DNA of 64,000 bases from CADCWN01 sp046328475 (GTDB lineage: Bacteria > Chloroflexota > Chloroflexia > Thermomicrobiales > CADCWN01): positions 12,658 to 76,657 of the forward strand of contig JAXLWN010000031.1 of NCBI GenBank assembly GCA_046328475.1, in the 5' to 3' direction. The position numbers and the translations under genes are program-made. Positions 53,808 through 63,700 of this stretch are shown in pieces. Numbering within the stretch: position 1 is the first letter of the stretch; each line of letters begins with the position of its first letter. The notes under the pieces were generated by a model, which ran no database searches, had not been told where the DNA came from, and was given only the letters and a program-made list of their open reading frames with translations.

Positions 53808-55640
53808 ATGTTGAGAAAGATTGCGATCGCACTCATCGTGCTTGTGGCGGTGTCGGGCGTGCCAGGCGGGCCTCAATCTTCCCGTGCCGCACCTGGCACC
53901 TTCGCCGCATCGGCGATGACAGCGGTGTAGCCGGAATTCCAAAGTTCTTCGATCTCGTTGTCGATGATGCGCACAGCCACCTGTTTGGTTCAACAAGGCA
54001 GCGGGCACGGTCGTGGTGCTCGGACACAAACTTGAACACGGTGAGACCATCGCACTTGGCCGGATCGTCGCCGTCCGGTATGTCGCTCAGCGGCGATAGC
54101 GCACAACTTGCGGTCGCGCCTACGGCGCGGGACAGATCGCCGATCGATACGTCCACACTGACAGTGACCGGATACCTTCAGCCGCTGGTGGAGTCCGCCC
54201 CAACCAGCCATACGATGTGCGCTATGGTCGGGCTGGACGCCTGGCGCAGGAACCCCCAATCGTTCGGCACCGACTACGTCCATGCCTTCGATACGGTGAC
54301 GCGAACCGAGGTGAGCGACGTTGGCATCGGCCACGCTATCCGGTCGGCCCCAGGCGGCGATCACCGCCGATCACAACACGCTCTACGTGAGCGAGTCGGC
54401 GGTCGCCGCGCAACTCTATCGCTTCGATATCACCACCGACACGCCGACCAAGACCGGGCAGGGCCGCACGGCCCGGTGCTCGTCTGGACATTCGCCATCA
54501 ATGCGGATGCGCGCCGTCTATACGTGCCGGCAGGTCGGTCGGCGACTTCAGCAGATGAGCGGCGAATTTGCCGCGTCCGCTGCACATCGGTACGTGACTG
54601 GGGGTGATCGGCTCTTCGTCAGCCAGACCTGACTCGACCATCATCGAGGTGGATCCGCAGGCAGACTATGCTGTCAAAGGGGTGTGGCCGATTTCGGTCG
54701 GATGGGGTCATTCGCGCCAGCGCCGATGGCTCCGTCATGTCAGCACCGATGCCGGCATCGATATCATCTGACTCGATCTGCCGACAATCAACTCACCCCC
54801 AACCGTCGGCGGGGAAGGCCGCGTTGGGTGGCGTTCGTACAGCCAGGGCAGCGTGTACACTCAATCCCTATGTCCCGTTGTTCGTTCCCCGTACATCTTC
54901 ACTGGTTGACCGTCGATGGTAAGAACGCCGGGTGGAAACCTCTGCGGCTCACCATGGACCATGCGCACACCGTGGTCGCGAATTACGCCAGTACAGCGCA
55001 CTTTCCCGATGGGTGGCTGATTGAGCAGATAACGCCGACACTGGAACTCGCCTGCGGGGCATCGTTCGTGGCTACCTCAACGGCAATTTCGGCCCGGATG
55101 ATCGTGTGCAGCGGGCGCAGATGGCGGCGCTGATCGCCGCGCCACCCCGCCGGGCCGGGCACGCCGACGAACGGCACACCATCCGCCCGCGTGGTCGCGC
55201 GGGTACGTGGGACTGCGAGGACTGGGGCAACAGCTTCACCGATCGTGGTGGCATTGTCGCCAGCCTCTGGCGCGACGCGGGCGCTCCAGCACTGGCGTCG
55301 CCTCGGCTATGAAGGCGGTGCCTGCGAGTGCAGGGGCCGCCTCACCGTGTTACGGTCCTGGCGACAAGGTGACCTTTGCCAAACCATCAGTTTCATCACG
55401 CGGGCGATGATCGCCAAAGGCTACTGGGTGGCCAAGCCCACTGCCATATCGGTGCCCGACGGCACGCGATCGACTTCCGCACGTTCCATTTCTACACCGG
55501 CGGTGTACCGCTTGCGGAATCCTGAACGGCTCGGCCTCCCGGGATTGGTTCGCCCAGGCGCTTGGGCCGCCCTGAATAGCCGGGGCGCTGACGGCCTTCT
55601 GCCCGATGGTCGCCCCGGGTGGCTAGCCGTAGCACACACC
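53808..55640 (+). pseudogene. Third surface-protein copy (beta-propeller plus SLH), heavily frameshifted
   Basis: ATG 53,808 after GGAAGG starts MLRKIAIALIVLVAVSGVPG, another signal peptide. Segments parallel to the second copy recur in all three frames: IPKFFDLVVDDAHSHLFGS, SPSGMSLSGDSAQLAVA, YDVRYGRAGRL, DYVHAFDTVTRTEV, AAITADHNTLYVSESAVAAQ and YRFDITTDTPTKTGQG. Next come a B-repeat trace (TVDGKNAGWKPLRLTMDHAH), an SLH repeat (RGYLNGNFGPDDRVQRAQM), TWDCEDWGNSFTDRGGIVAS and ISFITRAMIAKGYWVA. A shift occurs about every 60-100 bases, far denser than elsewhere in the window. This copy is most likely a true pseudogene. Confidence 0.7.
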
Positions 55641-55857
55641 GCGCCGCTCGCCGGAATTGCCGACCCACCGCCCTACCTCTCGGGATGTGCGGTGGGTTCG
55701 GCTTCTTCGCCAGTTGTCCACTTGCCTGTGTAGGGTGGGGACGGCACGGGAGCGCCGAAGCGCTGGGTAATCCGGGGCGGCGACGCGTGGAGAACTCCGT
55801 TGCCATGCGGTATGATCGCGGCAATAGCAAGCAGGCCAGTCTGCCAGGAGGCGAGTC

Positions 55858-56421
55858 ATGCAGGTAGTGGCTTCGAGGACCACACGCCGCTTCACGGTGG
55901 AAGAGTATGAGCAGATGCTCACCGCCGGAGTGCTGCGCGAGGGCGAACGGATCGAGTTGTTGGGAGGAGAGATCGTCGAAATGGCGGCGATGGGGCTTCC
56001 GCACGCGCAGTGCATGGTCAACATCGATTACTTGGTGAAGCGACAAACCCCCGCTGATTGTCGTGTCGGGGTGCAGATCCCGATCTTGCTTGATGATGAA
56101 AGTCAGCCCGAACCCGACGTAGTCGTATATCGCCGCCGCAAGCGCGAGACCCATCCCACCCCGGATGATGTTCTCCTGGTCGTCGAGGTTGCCGATAGCT
56201 CGCTCGATTACGACCGCAACCGCAAATTCCCGCGCTACGCCGCCGCCGGAATCCCCGAGGCGTGGCTTTTTGACATCTTTGCTGGCATTCTGGAGCGCCA
56301 CACCGAGCCGTTCGAGGGGCGCTATCGCCGGGTGGAAGCCGCCCGCCAGGGCGAATCGCTCACCTCGACAACAGTACCCGGCTTGACACTGGCGGTGGAT
56401 GATATTCTGGCCGAGGAATAG
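55858..56421 (+). CDS. Uma2 family (DUF820) PD-(D/E)XK nuclease-like protein
   Basis: A 187-residue protein. RRFTVEEYEQMLTAGVLREG and ERIELLGGEIVEMAAMGLPH give the conserved start with E.LDG/GE; QPEPDVVVY holds the catalytic Asp and LLVVEVADSSLDYDRNRKFP the E-x-K-like pair (VEVADSS) with the following D..K. AWLFDIFAGILERHTEPFEG closes the fold. GGAGG precedes the ATG. Uma2 proteins are abundant in cyanobacteria and Chloroflexota; whether they cut DNA is uncertain. It may be mobile. The frame is intact next to a decayed locus. Confidence 0.88.
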   Translation: MQVVASRTTRRFTVEEYEQMLTAGVLREGERIELLGGEIVEMAAMGLPHAQCMVNIDYLVKRQTPADCRVGVQIPILLDDESQPEPDVVVYRRRKRETHPTPDDVLLVVEVADSSLDYDRNRKFPRYAAAGIPEAWLFDIFAGILERHTEPFEGRYRRVEAARQGESLTSTTVPGLTLAVDDILAEE

Positions 56422-56638
56422 CCCCGCACTTCTCCTGAGCCCCGCTGATCTCGGCCACTGCCAAGCTGGCTTTCTTCTCCAAGACAAATGCCCCTCGTGA
56501 AGGATGCTGTGCCCCGCTCGGATCGGGACTCGGGCGTCAACCGAGAAACGCGCACCTCGCCTGGTCGTAGATCAGTGCGGAGGAAGAGCCGCGCACTGGG
56601 GCGGCAGATCCTCCGCTCGCGCCAGTGGGAGAGACGCC

Positions 56639-57124
56639 ATGGTCGTGGAAGAGATTACCTGGTCGCGCGGTGCGTGCCTGGTATTGCTGGGGATCGCCGC
56701 GTGTCTCTATCTGCCTGTAGTCTGGTTGCTGCTCACCATCCCGTCGAGCCGCCCGGGGGCCTATCCCCTGGTCGGGGTCGTCCTGCTGGTTGACCTGATC
56801 GTCATCGGTATCATCGTCGCCTCGTATCGGCTCCGCGTGACGCTCGCTGCGGATACCCTCACCGTCGGCTTCGGCCCCTTCCGCCAGCGCGTGCCCCTGG
56901 CGCAGATCGTCGCCTGCGACCCGATCACCTACGGCTGGCTCGAATATGGCGGCTATGGGATTCGCTACAAGTTCTGGCAGCGCGCCACGATGTACAACGT
57001 GCCGGGAGACCACCGCCGGGCCGTCCGGCTGACCCTGGACGACGGTCGCCGCGTCCTCTTCTCGGCGCACGACCCCGCCGCCGTCTGCGCGCAACTGCGC
57101 CCACACTGCCCGCGCTGCCGCTAG
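56639..57124 (+). CDS. Small membrane protein with PH-like domain
   Basis: A 161-residue protein with two helices (RGACLVLLGIAACLYLPVVW; PLVGVVLLVDLIVIGIIVAS) followed by a soluble strand-rich part: YRLRVTLAADTLTVGFGPFR, RVPLAQIVACDPITYGWLEY, GGYGIRYKFWQRATMYNVPG and LTLDDGRRVLFSAHDPAAV. The strand order resembles bacterial PH (YdbT/PH_2-like) domains. GGGAGAG precedes the ATG. No neighbouring genes suggest its role. The region 56,422-56,638 before it shows nothing. Confidence 0.65.
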   Translation: MVVEEITWSRGACLVLLGIAACLYLPVVWLLLTIPSSRPGAYPLVGVVLLVDLIVIGIIVASYRLRVTLAADTLTVGFGPFRQRVPLAQIVACDPITYGWLEYGGYGIRYKFWQRATMYNVPGDHRRAVRLTLDDGRRVLFSAHDPAAVCAQLRPHCPRCR

Positions 57125-57213
57125 GACAGGCCGTTGGTGCTCGGCCAGGTCGCCACCGGCTCCTGCCTCTTGAACAGCGCCAGGGGGCCTCTTGCGCGGT
57201 GCCGTTACTCGGC

Positions 57214-59001
57214 TTACTTCGTCCAATTGGCGATGTTCCAGTAATTGCCCGCCCACTGCGAGTAACTGGCGTTCTTCAGGGTGGTCGCGCGGGCGAATGT
57301 ATTCTTGCGGCCGACCAGCGCGATGAGCGCGCAGTCGCTCACCAGGATGTCGTTCATCTGGATGAAGAGCTGTGCGCGCCTGGCCGGGTCCAACTCCGTC
57401 TTCGCGGCCTCCCAGAGCCGGTCATACTCGGGATTACTGTAGCGCCCGTCGTTGCCGCCCGACCACTTGCCCGCCTTCTGCGTCAGCCGGGCGTTGGTCG
57501 TCGTCCAGCGCTTCATCATCGCCCCCGGATCGATCGCCGGGTTGACGGCGTACAACTGCACGTCCACGTACATCTTGCCGGATGTATCGGGATTGCCCAC
57601 GTCGGTGGAGAAGAAGATCGTCGAATCGACCGCCCGACTCTCCACCTTCACGCCGATCTTCTCCCAGCCATCCTTCACGACCTGCTGCGTCTTCTGGCGC
57701 ACCGAGTTGATCGTCGAGAGATAGACGACATTCATCCTCACGCCGCCCTTCTCGCGGATGCCGTCGGCCCCCCGCTTCCAGCCCGCCTCGTCCAGCAGCG
57801 CGTTCGCCCGTTCGAGGCTGTACTCGGGCCGGGTGTTCGGCGAGCGGTAGAGCGGCGGGTCGTCGAGCACGTTGGACCCGACCGCCCCGATCCGGCCATA
57901 GAGGGTCTCCACCAGCGTCTTGCGGTCGGCGGCGAGCGCGAGCGCCTGGCGCACCTTCAACTCGGTCAGGAAGGGATGCCGGGAGTTGAGGCTCGACCGC
58001 TCGCCGTCCACCTCCTTGTTCGGATCGGTGAAATTGAGAAAGTTGCACTCGATGCCCCCGCCGCTGTGGAACTCGGCGACGCCCTTGCCCCCGGTCTCCA
58101 GCTGCTTGAGGACCGCGTCCTCGACCTGGAGATTCCAGGCATAGTCGAACTCGCCGGTCTGCAGGACAGCCCGCGCGGCCGACTGGGCGTCGCCGCCCCC
58201 CTTCACCTCCACCGTGGCGAAGAAGGGTTTCGTCGCCTCGCGGTAGTGGTCATTGATGGCGTAGGAGACCGTATCGCCCGGTTTGAACTCGACCACCCGG
58301 TACGGCCCGGTGCCGATCGGCTTCAGATTATTCGCCGAGGTGCGCGCCGGATCGCCCTTGTCCTTCTCGAAGATGTGCTTCGGCAGGATCTGGGCCTCGG
58401 CGGGGCGATACCAGTCGGGCTTCGGCTCGGTGAAGGTGTGCCTCACCGTCAGGCTATCCACCGCCTCGACCTTCGCCACGTTCTCGAAGAGCGCCAGCGT
58501 CGTCGCGGCGGTCCGTGGATCGACCACGTACTCCCAGGTGGTCACGCAGTCGGCGGCGGTGACGGGTCGGCCGTCGCTCCACTTCAGGTCGCTCTTCAGC
58601 TTCCAGGTGACGCTCCGGCCGTCATCGGCGAGCAGGCCATTCTGCACCGAGGGGATCGTCTCGGCCAGGAACGGGATGAAATTGCCCTCCTGATCGATGC
58701 GGATCAGGCCCTCGTAGACGAGCGAGCAGACGAGATCGTCCTTCATCCCGGGCGAGAGGTGCGGATTCAGGATGGAGGGTGCCTGCCACTGGATCAGCTT
58801 CAGCACCCCGCCCGCGCCGCGCCCCACCGGGACGACGGTCGGCGGGGCGGTCGTCGGCGTCGGCGCGGCCGTGCGGCACGCCGCCAGCGCCGCCCCGATC
58901 GCCGGGGCGGACAGGCCGAGCGCAACCGCGCGACGGATGAAGTCGCGCCTGCTCAGTTGTCCGGCGACCAATGCCCGCTGGAGGGGCTGGATCGGCTCCA
59001 T
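57214..59001 (-). CDS. Peptide-type ABC transporter substrate-binding lipoprotein (SBP family 5), paralogue
   Basis: A 595-residue Tat-exported lipoprotein: RR at residues 18-19 in QLSRRDFIRRAVALGL, lipobox Cys42 (ALAAC). It parallels the 11,636 gene throughout: ILNPHLSPGMKDDLVCSLVY, LKPIGTGPYRVVEFKPGDTV, LQTGEFDYAWNLQVEDAVLK, GKGVAEFHSGGGIECNFLNF and FLTELKVRQALALAADRKTL. Its linker is about 30 residues shorter. Several blocks, such as FDYAWNLQVED, are identical, which suggests duplication followed by divergence in binding-pocket segments. ATG 59,001 follows GAGGAGC. No permease is adjacent. Confidence 0.9.
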   Translation of the reverse strand: MEPIQPLQRALVAGQLSRRDFIRRAVALGLSAPAIGAALAACRTAAPTPTTAPPTVVPVGRGAGGVLKLIQWQAPSILNPHLSPGMKDDLVCSLVYEGLIRIDQEGNFIPFLAETIPSVQNGLLADDGRSVTWKLKSDLKWSDGRPVTAADCVTTWEYVVDPRTAATTLALFENVAKVEAVDSLTVRHTFTEPKPDWYRPAEAQILPKHIFEKDKGDPARTSANNLKPIGTGPYRVVEFKPGDTVSYAINDHYREATKPFFATVEVKGGGDAQSAARAVLQTGEFDYAWNLQVEDAVLKQLETGGKGVAEFHSGGGIECNFLNFTDPNKEVDGERSSLNSRHPFLTELKVRQALALAADRKTLVETLYGRIGAVGSNVLDDPPLYRSPNTRPEYSLERANALLDEAGWKRGADGIREKGGVRMNVVYLSTINSVRQKTQQVVKDGWEKIGVKVESRAVDSTIFFSTDVGNPDTSGKMYVDVQLYAVNPAIDPGAMMKRWTTTNARLTQKAGKWSGGNDGRYSNPEYDRLWEAAKTELDPARRAQLFIQMNDILVSDCALIALVGRKNTFARATTLKNASYSQWAGNYWNIANWTK

Positions 59002-59226
59002 CGCTGCTGCTCCTCGTGCTGCTGCGAGGGCGACGCTGCTTGCCCGCAGAGAGTGGAAGGATCGCGGCGTTGTCGATGAGCAAATCAGGGCGGGGTGACG
59101 CGCCCCTGGCCTGCAAGCTGCCATTCCGTGGTCTGCGCGCAGTATTCGAGTAGGACAGGGCACTGTCAAGGCAGTCTGGACCGGGGCGCGGTTGCGTTGC
59201 CCCGCCGGGCGGCAGGCCCACGGCGC

Positions 59227-60093
59227 TCAGACGCCCATGCGGTAATACGCAAAGGTGCGGACCGGCTCGAAGCCGACGGCGCGGTAGAGGGCGTTGGCCG
59301 GGGCGTTGTTCGTCTCCACCTCGATTAGGATGGTGCCGTGCCCCTCGGCGCGGAGCTGCGCGAGGATGGTGAGCAGGAATTGGCGACCGAGTCGCTGGTT
59401 CTGGTACGCGGGCGCGATCCCGAAGCCGGTGACATAGATCCCCTCCTCGCCCTCGCGGACGCGCAGCGTGCCGATCGGGGCCTGCGCGAGGCTGGCGAGG
59501 AACCAGCGCCGGTCGGGGCGCTCGAAGTCGTTGCCGACCCAACCGCGCACCTCCTCGACCGGATCGCCGAAGGCGGCGGAGATGATCGCCGCCAGATCGC
59601 CCGTATCGGCCGGGGTGGCGAGGCGCACGCTGATCGCGGAGGTCGGCGCGGGCGCGGGCAGCCGCGCCGGATCGAGCCGCAGGCGGTGCTCGGAGAAATC
59701 GTTCGTGCCCCCCATCGCGGCGGCGAAGGCCAGGCCGCTCGGCAGGGCGGCATCGCACACCAGCAGCCAACTCTCCAACCCGCGCCGGGCGATCTCGGCG
59801 CGGGTGGCCGCGACGAGCGCCCGGCCGATGCCGCGACGGCGATAGTCGGGGTGGACGACGCCCGTCACCTCCATCTCCTGGTAGCCGACGAGGCTGGCGA
59901 CGCCGACGAGTTGCCCGTCGCTCCAGGCGAGGAAAAAGTGGGCGGCGTCGGGCGGCGCATCGGCGGGCGGCGAGGCGGTGTGGATGGCCGGTTCGACCCC
60001 GTCGCGCGCCGCGAAGAGCGCGAGGAGTCCGGCGAGCGCTCGCCCCTCGTCCGGGTCGAGGTCGTGGGCTGGCGTGATCGCGAGTCGCTGCAT
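59227..60093 (-). CDS. Tandem GNAT acetyltransferase
   Basis: A 288-residue protein with two GNAT domains. The first has VHPDYRRRGIGRALVAATRA (motif A, acetyl-CoA pyrophosphate loop R/Q-xxG-x-G/A), the second FGIAPAYQNQRLGRQFLLTI with the degenerate motif QNQRLG and the motif-B strand LIEVETNNAPANALYRAVGF. The second domain has the usual NxxA..LY..GF end. The arrangement resembles mycothiol synthase (MshD) or Eis-like proteins, but the substrate is open. AGGAGGAG precedes the ATG. Confidence 0.85.
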   Translation of the reverse strand: MQRLAITPAHDLDPDEGRALAGLLALFAARDGVEPAIHTASPPADAPPDAAHFFLAWSDGQLVGVASLVGYQEMEVTGVVHPDYRRRGIGRALVAATRAEIARRGLESWLLVCDAALPSGLAFAAAMGGTNDFSEHRLRLDPARLPAPAPTSAISVRLATPADTGDLAAIISAAFGDPVEEVRGWVGNDFERPDRRWFLASLAQAPIGTLRVREGEEGIYVTGFGIAPAYQNQRLGRQFLLTILAQLRAEGHGTILIEVETNNAPANALYRAVGFEPVRTFAYYRMGV

Positions 60094-60280
60094 CGCTCCT
60101 CCTGGTCCGGGACGGCCATCGTCCGGCGCGCGGCGCATTATACGAGAAGCCGATTCACGCCGCAGCCATCACACCCCTCGCCAAGACGCCCCGCGTTGGG
60201 TACAATACGCAAACTATGCCGGCGCAGGCCGGTGGGTTTTGTTGTGCATGAACCGGGCACCGTCCGGTGAGGGAGGACAC

Positions 60281-60715
60281 ATGCCGGCACAGAACGCCGT
60301 CGCGCGGCGGGTCGCGGAGAAGCATCGCCTCAAGCGCCAGAAGGAGAAGGCCAAGAAGCGCGGCATCGACACCAGCAACCCCTTCTGGCTGTTGCTGCTG
60401 AACAAGACGGCGACCGAGGGCGGCCCCCTCATCGCGCAGTTCGCCCGAGTCGCGTGCGCTAGGGCGCGAACTCCAGAGTCGAGCAAAACGAGCGGGGCGG
60501 CTGGCGCGACAATTGTTCCCCCCCCCCCCCCGCTCGTGCTCCATTCGGTCACTCCGCCCCGGTCGCCACCGCCTGACCGCGCCCCGGCGCGTTCGCAGAC
60601 GCTTCCACCTCCCCGTTGCTATCCAGCGGCAGCGCCACCCGGAAGATCGTGCCGACGCCCGGCCCCGGCTCGGCCCAGATGCGCCCGCCGTGCCCTTCCA
60701 CGATCCCCCGGCTGA
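60281..60715 (+). CDS. Small basic hypothetical protein with uncertain 3' end
   Basis: GGGAGG lies just before ATG 60,281. The first 50 residues (RRVAEKHRLKRQKEKAKKRG, IDTSNPFWLLLLNKTATEGG) are strongly basic then hydrophobic. The open frame runs on through a C14 tract (60,518-60,531), which codes PPPPP, and into the antisense of the kinase gene. The true stop is probably before or within the C tract, where length errors are likely. No family recognised; the Lys-rich head could bind nucleic acid. Confidence 0.45.
   Translation: MPAQNAVARRVAEKHRLKRQKEKAKKRGIDTSNPFWLLLLNKTATEGGPLIAQFARVACARARTPESSKTSGAAGATIVPPPPPLVLHSVTPPRSPPPDRAPARSQTLPPPRCYPAAAPPGRSCRRPAPARPRCARRALPRSPG
60489..60536. terminator. 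Hairpin between convergent genes
   Basis: cgagcgggg (60,489-60,497) pairs with ccccgctcg (60,528-60,536) around 30 bases that include the C14 tract. Located 12 bases before the stop codon of the kinase gene. Confidence 0.5.
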
Positions 60716-63700
60716 TGTAGAGGCCCAATCCCAGCCCTTCCGGGCTGCCCGCCGAGGCGTTGGTCGCGCGGTAGAAGGGGGAGAAGAGCCGCTCGCGCTC
60801 GGTCGCCGGGATGCCGATCCCCGCGTCCTGCACGCTGATCAGCGCCTCGCTGCCGACGTGCCCCACCGCGATCCGCACCTCGCCCCCGGTCGGCGAATAC
60901 TTCAGCGCATTTTCGAGCAGGTTGTTGATCACCTGGCCGATCCGCAACGGATCGTGCCGCGCCAGCAGCGCCTCGGTCGTCTGGCAGACGATCTGGTGGC
61001 CCCGCTGCGCCAGGCCCGGGCGGCGCACGAAACGCTCCACCGTGTCGCGCACCGTGGCGGTCAGATCGCCCGGCTCCAGCTGCAAGCGCAGCCGACCCGC
61101 CTCGATCCGCGCCACCTCCAGCAAATCCTCGCTCAGCCGCCGCAGCCGCTGCAACTCGCCGCGCGCGGTCGCCACGTAGCGCGAGACCTTCGGCAGATCG
61201 GGGCCGCGCGGGCGGTCGATCTGCCGCTCCAGCAATTCCAGGTAGCCGTTCAGCGTCGTCAGCGGCGTCTTCAACTCGTGGCTGGCGGTCGCCAGGAACT
61301 CATCCTTGGCGTGCTCCAGCTGCCGCGCCTCGGTCACGTCGGTGTAGACGACGATCCGCCCGATCGCCGCGCCGGTGTGCGGGTCGCGCAGCGGCCCGCC
61401 GTAGCGCTCCAGGATGCGCACGACCGGGCGCGTCAGCGTTACCTCGATCGTCGACAGCTCCTCGGGATGCTCATCCAGCCAGGTCACGCGCTCGGTGAAG
61501 ACCCGCCCGTCGCGCGTCAGCGGCGCGATATATTGCTGCTCTGCCTCCAGCGTGCGCCGCCCGATCAACTGGCGCACGTCGAGCGCCAGCAGTTCCCCCA
61601 ACCGGCGATTCGCGAAGCGCACGCGCCCGGTGCCGTCCGCCATCACGATCCCCTGCTGGATACTCTCCAGCACCGCGCGCAGGTCGGCGGTCGCCCCGCT
61701 CGTCTCGGCGCGCAGCCGCGCGTTGTGCAGCGTCACCGCCGCCGGTGCCGCGATCGACTCCACCAATCGCAGGTCGTCGAGCGTGAAACTCTCCCCGACC
61801 GAGCGGCGCAGCACCAGCGAACCGCGCGGCTCCCCCTCGGTCAGCAGCGGCACGATCACCAGGTGGCGCGTCGGCGGCAGCGGGCTGAGCGGCGAGAAGC
61901 GCAAATCGCCCGGCAGATCGTTCAATAGCAGCGATTGGCCGTACTGGAAACTCCAGTCGATCGCCTCGTGGTCGCGCGCGAAGGTCGGCGGATAGGCCCC
62001 CGACGGCGGCAGCGACCCCTCCAGCCGCAGCGCCCCGTCGCTGTCGAGCACGTAGAGCGCCACGTCGTCGCACGGGATCGCGGTGCGAATGCCGCCGAGC
62101 AGCGTCTGCTGGATCGTCTCCGATTCGAGCGAGTTCGCCAGCGCCAGCCCCGCGAGGTGCAGCGTCGTCAGTTCCGTCACCTGCCGCGCCAGGGCGCGCT
62201 GCTGCTCGTAGCGCGAGGTCACGTCGCGCGCCACGACCTGCACCCCCACCGGTTGCCCCTGCTCGCTCAGCACGCGCAGGCGCGGCTCGATCATCCGCTG
62301 GGTGTGGTCCGGTCGCATGATCACCCACTCGGTCGGCGCGTTGTCCTGGTTGCCGACGATCACCTGGGCCAGCAGCGCCAGCGCCGACTCGCGCCCGTCC
62401 GCTGCGAGCAGATCGGTCAGATGTTGCTCCTGCAACGTCGCCAGCGAGCGCCCGGTGAGGCTGCACATCGCCTCGTTGGCGCTCAGGAAGCGCCCGCCCA
62501 GGTTGAGCACGAAGGCCGGCTCGGGGGCTTGATCGACGAACTCGCGCACCATCGCCGTCGCCTCCCCCAGGCGTTCCTGGAGGATGGCATGTTCGAGCAC
62601 GAGCACCACGTCGAACGCCAGATCGCGCACCAGCGCCAGATCCTCGGCGGCAAAGGTGTGCTGCCCGGCATGATAGAGCGCCACCACGCCCAGCGGCTCG
62701 GCGCGGCCGGGCAGCGGCAGCGCCAGCCAGGCACCGTCGCCATGCGCGAGCGGATGCCCGCTGTGCGCGTCGAGGTCGGCCGCCGCCTGCCCGGCGACGC
62801 GCATCGGCTCGCCGCGCTCGGCCACCCACCCGACCACATTGCGCCCGAACGGGATCTGCGCCTGCCAGTGGCTCGCGCGGCTGAAATCGCGCGGCGCGAG
62901 GCCCTGGAGCACGGTTTGCCGCTGCCCCGGTGTGTTGACGTAAATCGCCACTTCCGCGCCCGGAAACGCGCTCTGGATCACATTCGCCAGCCGATCCGGG
63001 ATGTCGGCTGGCGCGACCGCGCGGGCCGCTTCGTTCGCCAGGGCCAGCACCGCCCGGCGCAGCTCGCCCAAAATCTGCTGCCTATTAAGTTGCACCCCCT
63101 GGCGCAACAGTTGCGTCAGTTGCTGCGCGACCGCGCCCAGCGTCTCCAGATCGTCCTCGTCGAAGGCCACCCGCGCGGCGGTGCGCCCCAGGGTCAGCAC
63201 CCCGTAGGTCTGCTCGTCATCGCGCAGCGGCAGGCAGAGCCACGATCGCAGCCCGTGCATGTCCACCGAATGGAGGCTGCCCGTGATGTCGGTGCGCAGG
63301 TCGCGAATCAGGTGGGGCGGCCCCCCGGCGGCCACCAGCCCGATCGCCCCCTCGCCCCAGTAGGGGGGCGCGGCGAGCAGCGCCGCGCGTCGCCGGTGCT
63401 GCTCGGCCGGGTCGGGGTGGTAGGTGGCGACCAGGTGCAGCGCCTCCTCGCCCGGCTCGCAGCGGAAGAGGGAGCAGCTATCGCCGCAACAGCGCCCGAT
63501 CTGCTGCGCCAACTGGCCCAGCAACCGGTCGATCTCCCCGCTGCTGGCGACGCTGCGGCCGAGGAGCGGGCCGATCTCGCGCAGCAACCCCGTCAGCGCG
63601 CCCTCGCGCGTTGTCATCGTGCGCAGCAGCGCATGGTCGAGCAGCAGCCCCGCCTGCCGCGCGAAGCGCTGCGCCGCGCGCAAGGCCGCCCCATCGAGCG

